From NCBI GenBank assembly GCA_025927665.1, contig JAICKZ010000010.1:1-19857 (forward strand): a stretch of DNA of 19,857 bases, read 5' to 3'. Both the position numbers and the translations under genes were made by a program. This document shows, piece by piece, positions 15,777 through 19,857 of the stretch. The notes under the pieces were generated by a model. The model searched no databases, was not told where the DNA came from, and worked only from the letters and a program-made list of their open reading frames with translations. How positions within the stretch are numbered: position 1 is the first letter of the stretch; each line of letters starts with the position of its first letter. Origin of the DNA: Steroidobacteraceae bacterium (GTDB lineage Bacteria; Pseudomonadota; Gammaproteobacteria; Steroidobacterales; Steroidobacteraceae).

Positions 15777-16190
15777 ATGAAACATTATCTGATAGTTTGT
15801 CTGACTGTCGCGCTATTGCTTACTGGCTGTGCTAACACCATTGCGCGCATGAAAGGTGCCGATGCTGAATTGAATTATGCAGATTATGCGGGCGAACCTA
15901 TTAACTCTTTCGCGATGACCACGTTTGATGGCTGGACAGTGGTAGGCGATAAAGAAGTGGTAATACGAACGGCCGTTAATAATGCATATTTAATAAAAGT
16001 AGTCGGGTATTGTCCAAATTTGAAATTCACACCTACCATCGGTGTGACTTCGTCTGCAGGACAAGTGGATAGATTTGAAAAAGTGATTGTGGGCAGAGAT
16101 CGTTGCATGATTAGTGAAATTCGTCCCATTGATATGGTGCGAATGCAAGCGGATCATAAGGCAAAAATTCACTCCAAGAATGCTGGATAA
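15777..16190 (+). CDS. Small lipoprotein, DUF6491-like
   Basis: A 137-aa exported lipoprotein. The signal peptide MKHYLIVCLTVALLLTGC ends in a clear lipobox (LTGC, Cys18), so it should be lipidated and envelope-anchored. The mature part has an F-x-x-W pattern (MTTFDGWTVVGDKEVVIRT), YLIKVVGYCPNL, then VDRFEKVIVGRDRCMISEIRPID. The two spaced Cys and this order resemble DUF6491 proteins, whose function is unknown. The ATG at 15777 is preceded by a perfect AGGAGG (15765-15770) at 6-bp spacing, the strongest ribosome site in the window. This decides the start over an upstream ATG at 15729. Two hairpins follow the stop. Confidence 0.8.
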   Translation: MKHYLIVCLTVALLLTGCANTIARMKGADAELNYADYAGEPINSFAMTTFDGWTVVGDKEVVIRTAVNNAYLIKVVGYCPNLKFTPTIGVTSSAGQVDRFEKVIVGRDRCMISEIRPIDMVRMQADHKAKIHSKNAG

Positions 16191-16195
16191 ATAGC

Positions 16196-16220
16196 AACGA
16201 TGGTCAATCTCACCGTCGTT
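16196..16220 (+). terminator. Hairpin directly after the lipoprotein gene
   Basis: AACGATGGT (16196-16204) pairs with ACCGTCGTT (16212-16220), 9 pairs including one G-U, with a 7-nt loop. It starts 5 bp after the stop codon. There is no T run, so it may be a stabilising hairpin or a Rho-linked end. Confidence 0.4.
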
Positions 16221-16246
16221 CAGTACGGAAATTGTTGATCAATATA

Positions 16247-16273
16247 AAGCCTCGGGCTTTCGCGCCGAGGCTT
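16247..16273. terminator. Bidirectional terminator between the lipoprotein gene and deaD
   Basis: AAGCCTCGG (16247-16255) and CCGAGGCTT (16265-16273) form a perfect 9-bp GC-rich stem with a 9-nt loop. Read on the minus strand the stem is followed by TTTATATT, a fair termination tail for deaD. On the plus strand it would also end lipoprotein transcription. The 9-bp direct repeat TTGTTGATC (16232 and 16272) flanks it. Confidence 0.7.
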
Positions 16274-16351
16274 GTTGATCGAGTCTATTATTTGCGCCCG
16301 CTGAGCGAGCGCAGTCACTCACGCCTTAAGAAGATTCGAGTTCATACATCG

Positions 16352-18499
16352 TTATCGTTTGCTTCGTGGCGCCTTGCTGAAAGTTTTTTTTGGACCACGC
16401 TCAAATGTTCCTTTACCTGCGTCGGAGCGCTTAGGCGCACCTTTATTGGCGCTGGCAAACTTGCGGCGCGGACGATCTCCACTGACTTCCAACGTGGGAC
16501 GTTCGCGTTTCGCGGGATATTCACTGGAACGTGGCGCACTGCTTCCAGAATGATCGCTGTCAGGTTTTTGCAATGAGATCCGCAACTCCTGTCCTGCAAC
16601 CCACACTTTTTTCAGATGTTGCAATACTTCCTTAGGCATCCCTTCCGGCAAATCAACCAGTGAATGATTATCGAAGATTTCAATCTTGCCAATAAATTTA
16701 CTATCAATACCTGCTTCATTGGCAATTGCGCCGACAATATTGCCAGGCTTGACTTGATGTTCGTGTCCAACTGCAACACGATAGGTTTGCATACCTACTT
16801 CATTCTTGCCTTCTCGCGTCACGCTATTGCCAAAGTCGCGACCCACTTCACGACGTGACTCACGGCGTTCATCTTGCGCAGCATAACGCTCAGCACGTTC
16901 TTTTTGCTTACGTTCCCGACCAGAATCTGAACCGAATGCTTCAGAGTGCGACGCTTCGGGCTTGAATGACTTGGGTGTATCTGCCTCTGATTTGACGACG
17001 CCCTTTTTATATTCATGACGTGCAGGAAAATCACTGACGCTATCTGTATCCGATGCGAATGCTTGCTGCATATCTACTTTACGCGGTTCATACGCAGGTC
17101 GCAGGTCAGTTCGCTCTGCATGCTCGCGACGCGCAGCGAAACGCGTTTCATCACCACGCTCACGTGACTGAGCCTTAAGTAACAAAGGCGTTTTGCCTTG
17201 TGCCAATTTCGCCAGTGCGGCTGCAATTTCGATTGCAGGTGTGTTGTATTCCTGTTCGTATTGCTCAATCACTTCACGAAACAGTTCCAATTCACCACCT
17301 TCAATCGCATCTCTAATTCGAGATTTAAATTTCACAATGCGTTGATTGTTTACTGCTTCAACCGTTGGCAATTCCATTCGTTCAATGGGTTGACGAGTTG
17401 CGCGTTCAATCGCCGCGAGCATACGACGTTCACGTGGTGCGACAAATAAAATGGCTTCACCACTGCGACCTGCACGGCCAGTGCGACCAATACGATGAAC
17501 GTAAGATTCAATGTCCAACGGAATATCGTAATTCACCACGTGACTGATACGTTCAACATTCAAACCACGCGCAGCCACATCGGTCGCTACCAAAATATCG
17601 AGTTGACCATCACGCAAACGTTGCACGGTGCGTTCACGTTGTTGTTGCGGCACATCGCCATTCAGCGGTGCACAACGGAAGCCGCGTGCCTCAAGCTTCT
17701 CTGCGAGTTCTTCTGTACTGATCTTAGTGCGCGCAAACACGATCATGGCATCAAAACTTTCTGCTTCGAGCATGCGTGTCAACGCATCGAGTTTATGCAG
17801 GCCGCTCACCTGCCAATAACGTTGACGAATATTCGCCGCAGTGGTGGTTTTACTGCGAATCAGAATTTCAACCGGATCATTCAAGTAAGTCTGTGCAATG
17901 CGTTTGATTTGATTCGGCATGGTCGCAGAAAACAAAGCGACCTGACGTTGCTTGGGCATTTGTTGCAGAATCCATTCGACGTCTTCCAAGAAGCCCATGT
18001 TCAACATCTCATCGGCTTCATCCAGCACAACAAATTTGACGTTGCTTAAATTAAGTGTGCCGCGTTTCAAATGATCCATGACACGACCAGGCGTACCGAC
18101 AACCACATGCGCACCGCGACGCAAGCTGTTCAACTGTGGCTGATAACTTTGGCCGCCATAAATAGGCAGCACATGAAAGCCAGGCAAATGCGTCGCATAT
18201 TTCTGAAATGCCTCGGCCACTTGAATGGCCAGTTCACGTGTGGGCGCAAGGATCAGCGACTGCACCGCACGATTGTTCAGATCGATCTTGGATAATACCG
18301 GCAGTGCAAACGCGGCCGTTTTACCCGTGCCTGTTTGCGCCTGACCCAGCACATCGCGACCTGCCAACAACGAAGGAATAGTTTGTGCTTGGATGGGCGA
18401 AGGATTCTCATATCCAACGTCTTGTAGTGCCTGCAGCAGAGGTTCGATCAATGCCAAGTCACTAAAGGTCAACGCGACAGGTGATTCAGATTCAGACAT
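16352..18499 (-). CDS. deaD: ATP-dependent DEAD-box RNA helicase DeaD/CsdA
   Basis: This helicase unwinds RNA in ribosome assembly, mRNA decay and cold adaptation. The 715-aa protein opens with the Q motif (FSDL ... PSPIQAQTIP) and Walker A AQTGTGKT at 54-61. PTRELA, DEAD at 160-163, SAT and HRIGRTGRAG from His335 complete the core. After a charged, low-complexity linker (about 435-565), an RNA-binding DbpA/CsdA-type domain lies at about 570-642 (YRVAVGHEHQVKPGNIVGAIANEAG). A basic Arg/Lys/Ser-rich tail ends in SKR. The ATG at 18499 has GGAG 6 bp upstream, which is better than an upstream in-frame TTG at 18529. It is somewhat longer than the E. coli protein because of linker and tail. Confidence 0.95.
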   Translation of the reverse strand: MSESESPVALTFSDLALIEPLLQALQDVGYENPSPIQAQTIPSLLAGRDVLGQAQTGTGKTAAFALPVLSKIDLNNRAVQSLILAPTRELAIQVAEAFQKYATHLPGFHVLPIYGGQSYQPQLNSLRRGAHVVVGTPGRVMDHLKRGTLNLSNVKFVVLDEADEMLNMGFLEDVEWILQQMPKQRQVALFSATMPNQIKRIAQTYLNDPVEILIRSKTTTAANIRQRYWQVSGLHKLDALTRMLEAESFDAMIVFARTKISTEELAEKLEARGFRCAPLNGDVPQQQRERTVQRLRDGQLDILVATDVAARGLNVERISHVVNYDIPLDIESYVHRIGRTGRAGRSGEAILFVAPRERRMLAAIERATRQPIERMELPTVEAVNNQRIVKFKSRIRDAIEGGELELFREVIEQYEQEYNTPAIEIAAALAKLAQGKTPLLLKAQSRERGDETRFAARREHAERTDLRPAYEPRKVDMQQAFASDTDSVSDFPARHEYKKGVVKSEADTPKSFKPEASHSEAFGSDSGRERKQKERAERYAAQDERRESRREVGRDFGNSVTREGKNEVGMQTYRVAVGHEHQVKPGNIVGAIANEAGIDSKFIGKIEIFDNHSLVDLPEGMPKEVLQHLKKVWVAGQELRISLQKPDSDHSGSSAPRSSEYPAKRERPTLEVSGDRPRRKFASANKGAPKRSDAGKGTFERGPKKTFSKAPRSKR

Positions 18500-18539
18500 A
18501 AGACTCCGGATTTCAAAGGCAGTGCGCAAAAGGGAGCGA

Positions 18540-18568
18540 CTTTTACGCGTTTACACAGTAAATGTCAC
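18540..18568 (-). promoter_or_regulatory. Candidate sigma70 promoter for deaD
   Basis: On the minus strand GTGACA (18563-18568) and TAAAAG (18540-18545) lie 17 bp apart, 5/6 and 4/6 matches. The imperfect palindrome AGTAAATGTCACTTACT (18557-18573) and TTTAC-ACA-GTAAA (18550-18562) overlap it and could be operators. Confidence 0.4.
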
Positions 18569-18575
18569 TTACTAA

Positions 18576-18616
18576 TTAACAATGCAGGTAATTTACCCGA
18601 AATTAAGCATTGTTAA
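18576..18616. other. Nested inverted repeat between purL and deaD
   Basis: TTAACAATGC (18576-18585) and GCATTGTTAA (18607-18616) are perfect inverted copies. The 21-nt interval contains another palindrome, GGTAATTTACC (18587-18597). On the minus strand it follows the purL stop by about 33 bp, so it may be the purL terminator (without a T run). It may also be a control element upstream of the deaD promoter. Confidence 0.5.
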
Positions 18617-18649
18617 GCAGCATTATCAGCAAGGCTGTTCGCCAAGGCC

Positions 18650-19857
18650 TTAGCCGACCCACTTACGTGCGTTGTAAAACATTCGCATCCAACCACTGTA
18701 TTGATCAGCTGCTTGATCGATACCTCGATCAGTATGAACTCGTGGATACCACGAATTTTGTACAACACGAAACACACGTTCCGGATGCGGCATCGTCACC
18801 GTGACACGACCATTCAATGAGGTTACCGCTGTGATGCCTAATGGCGAGCCATTCGGATTGCTAGGATATTGCTCCGCAAGACGACCATTGTTATCAATAA
18901 ATCGTAATGCAACTTGTGGCATGCACAGCGCTTGTTGATCTTCATTGATAAACTCAGCACGTCCCTCACCATGCGATACGGCGACGGGTAATTGCGAACC
19001 TTGCATATCGGCGAAGAATAACGAAGGTGTGTTCAATACTTCTACCATACTAAAACGCGCTTCAAATTGTTCGGAGCGATTGCGGACAAATCGCGGCCAA
19101 TGATCGGTGCCTGGAATAATCGATTTCAATGCTGCCATCATTTGACATCCATTGCACACACCCAAAGCAAATGTATCGTTGCGATTAAAGAATTCTGCAA
19201 ACTGATCGCGCGTTGTACTGTGAAACAAAATCGACTTTGCCCAGCCCTCGCCCGCACCCAATACATCGCCGTAAGAAAAGCCACCGCAAGCAACAAATCC
19301 TTTGAAGTCATTCAACTTGGATCGACCAGCAATCAAATCGGTCATATGTACATCAACGGTTGCAAATCCTGCGCGTGCAAATGCAGCCGCCATCTCGACC
19401 TGACTGTTTACCCCTTGTTCGCGCAAAATCGCAATGCGGGGTTTAATTCCTTTACTAATGTAAGGCGCTGCAATGTCTTCATCCGCTTTATAAGTCAGTC
19501 GCACTGACAATCCTGGATCGCGTTCATCGAGTACTGCGGAAAATTGCTCTTCGGCACATTGAGGATTATCACGTAGTGCTTGCATGCGATAACTTGTTTC
19601 TGACCACGCACGATGCAAGTCAGTCATTGATTCATTGAATACGACATGGCCGGAAAATTTAATCGTGATGCGTTGTTCAGCAACAGCTGTGCCAATCGCA
19701 GTGACAGTCGTGATGCCATGCTTTGCAAAGGTATCGCAAATAGATTGACTATGCTGCTTGTGCACTTGAATCACCGCACCTAATTCTTCATTGAACAAGA
19801 ATGCTGCATGATCGCCAGTATCGTTAAATTCAAGTTGCAGTCCGCAATGACCTGCAA
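18650..19857 (-). CDS. purL: Phosphoribosylformylglycinamidine synthase, C-terminal part, cut by window edge
   Basis: PurL converts FGAR, glutamine and ATP to FGAM in purine synthesis. The visible 401 residues are the end of the long single-chain gammaproteobacterial form (about 1290 aa); the frame stays open to the right edge, where AGHCGLQLEF is still coding. The end of the synthetase domain (LFNEELGAVIQV) is followed by a class I glutaminase domain from KPRIAILREQGVNS. Its nucleophile Cys is in LGVCNGCQM (codon 19154-19156), and the catalytic His/Glu are in MPHPERVFR. The stop is TAA at 18650. It lies 150 bp upstream of deaD on the same strand. The 5' end is outside the window, so it cannot be checked for its start or regulation. 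Confidence 0.96.
   Translation of the reverse strand, partial: AGHCGLQLEFNDTGDHAAFLFNEELGAVIQVHKQHSQSICDTFAKHGITTVTAIGTAVAEQRITIKFSGHVVFNESMTDLHRAWSETSYRMQALRDNPQCAEEQFSAVLDERDPGLSVRLTYKADEDIAAPYISKGIKPRIAILREQGVNSQVEMAAAFARAGFATVDVHMTDLIAGRSKLNDFKGFVACGGFSYGDVLGAGEGWAKSILFHSTTRDQFAEFFNRNDTFALGVCNGCQMMAALKSIIPGTDHWPRFVRNRSEQFEARFSMVEVLNTPSLFFADMQGSQLPVAVSHGEGRAEFINEDQQALCMPQVALRFIDNNGRLAEQYPSNPNGSPLGITAVTSLNGRVTVTMPHPERVFRVVQNSWYPRVHTDRGIDQAADQYSGWMRMFYNARKWVG

Noticed and set aside
17495..18049. 184-codon plus-strand frame antisense to deaD
   Set aside because: It mirrors the DEAD-box core, is His/Cys/Phe-rich in a way typical of antisense shadows, and has no ribosome site.
1..19857. CRISPR array, tRNA/rRNA, insertion sequence or defence island
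   Set aside because: No regular repeat-spacer pattern, no cloverleaf or rRNA sequence, and no transposase or defence domain was seen on either strand.

Overview
The window looks like a chromosomal segment of a Gram-negative gammaproteobacterium of moderate GC content. The evidence is a lipid A/Kdo assembly cluster (exbB-exbD-msbA-lpxK-ycaR-kdsB), a long-form PurL with a fused glutaminase domain, and a DeaD helicase with a C-terminal RNA-binding domain. The genus cannot be named from the sequence. No rRNA, tRNA, CRISPR array, phage gene or insertion sequence was seen. The few dispersed repeats are short palindromic REP-like units.

Layout. (1) 1-7661, minus strand: a cut-off pentapeptide-like gene with its own likely promoter (1-258), then kdsB, ycaR, lpxK, msbA, exbD, exbB and comEC, read from right to left. 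MsbA flips lipid A-core across the inner membrane, LpxK makes lipid IVA, KdsB activates Kdo for transfer onto it, and ExbB/ExbD is a proton-driven motor pair. ComEC at the head is the DNA-uptake channel. (2) 7662-7972: a divergent region holding a comEC promoter candidate, a REP-like palindrome and a 13-bp stem immediately before proS. (3) 7973-10173, plus: a short archaeal/eukaryotic-type prolyl-tRNA synthetase, closely followed by a DUF1345 membrane protein. (4) 10174-14187, plus: a PurR/LacI-like palindrome, an unrecognised 122-aa protein and a large soluble hybrid sensor kinase (3 PAS, HisKA, HATPase, two receiver domains, HPt). (5) 14188-16190, plus: an SDR oxidoreductase, an NnrU-family membrane protein and a small DUF6491-like lipoprotein. 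(6) 16191-16351: convergent hairpins forming a shared terminator region. (7) 16352-19857, minus: deaD, a palindrome-rich intergenic stretch, and the C-terminal third of purL, cut by the window edge.

Most genes are housekeeping. The unusual signals are the non-bacterial-type ProRS with an eroded zinc site, the structured leader in front of it, the nested palindromes between purL and deaD, the LacI/PurR-like site at 10181, two copies of a REP-like unit, and an inverted repeat with FNR-like half-sites but non-canonical spacing upstream of nnrU. I saw no convincing new multi-gene system. All promoters and hairpins were found by eye.
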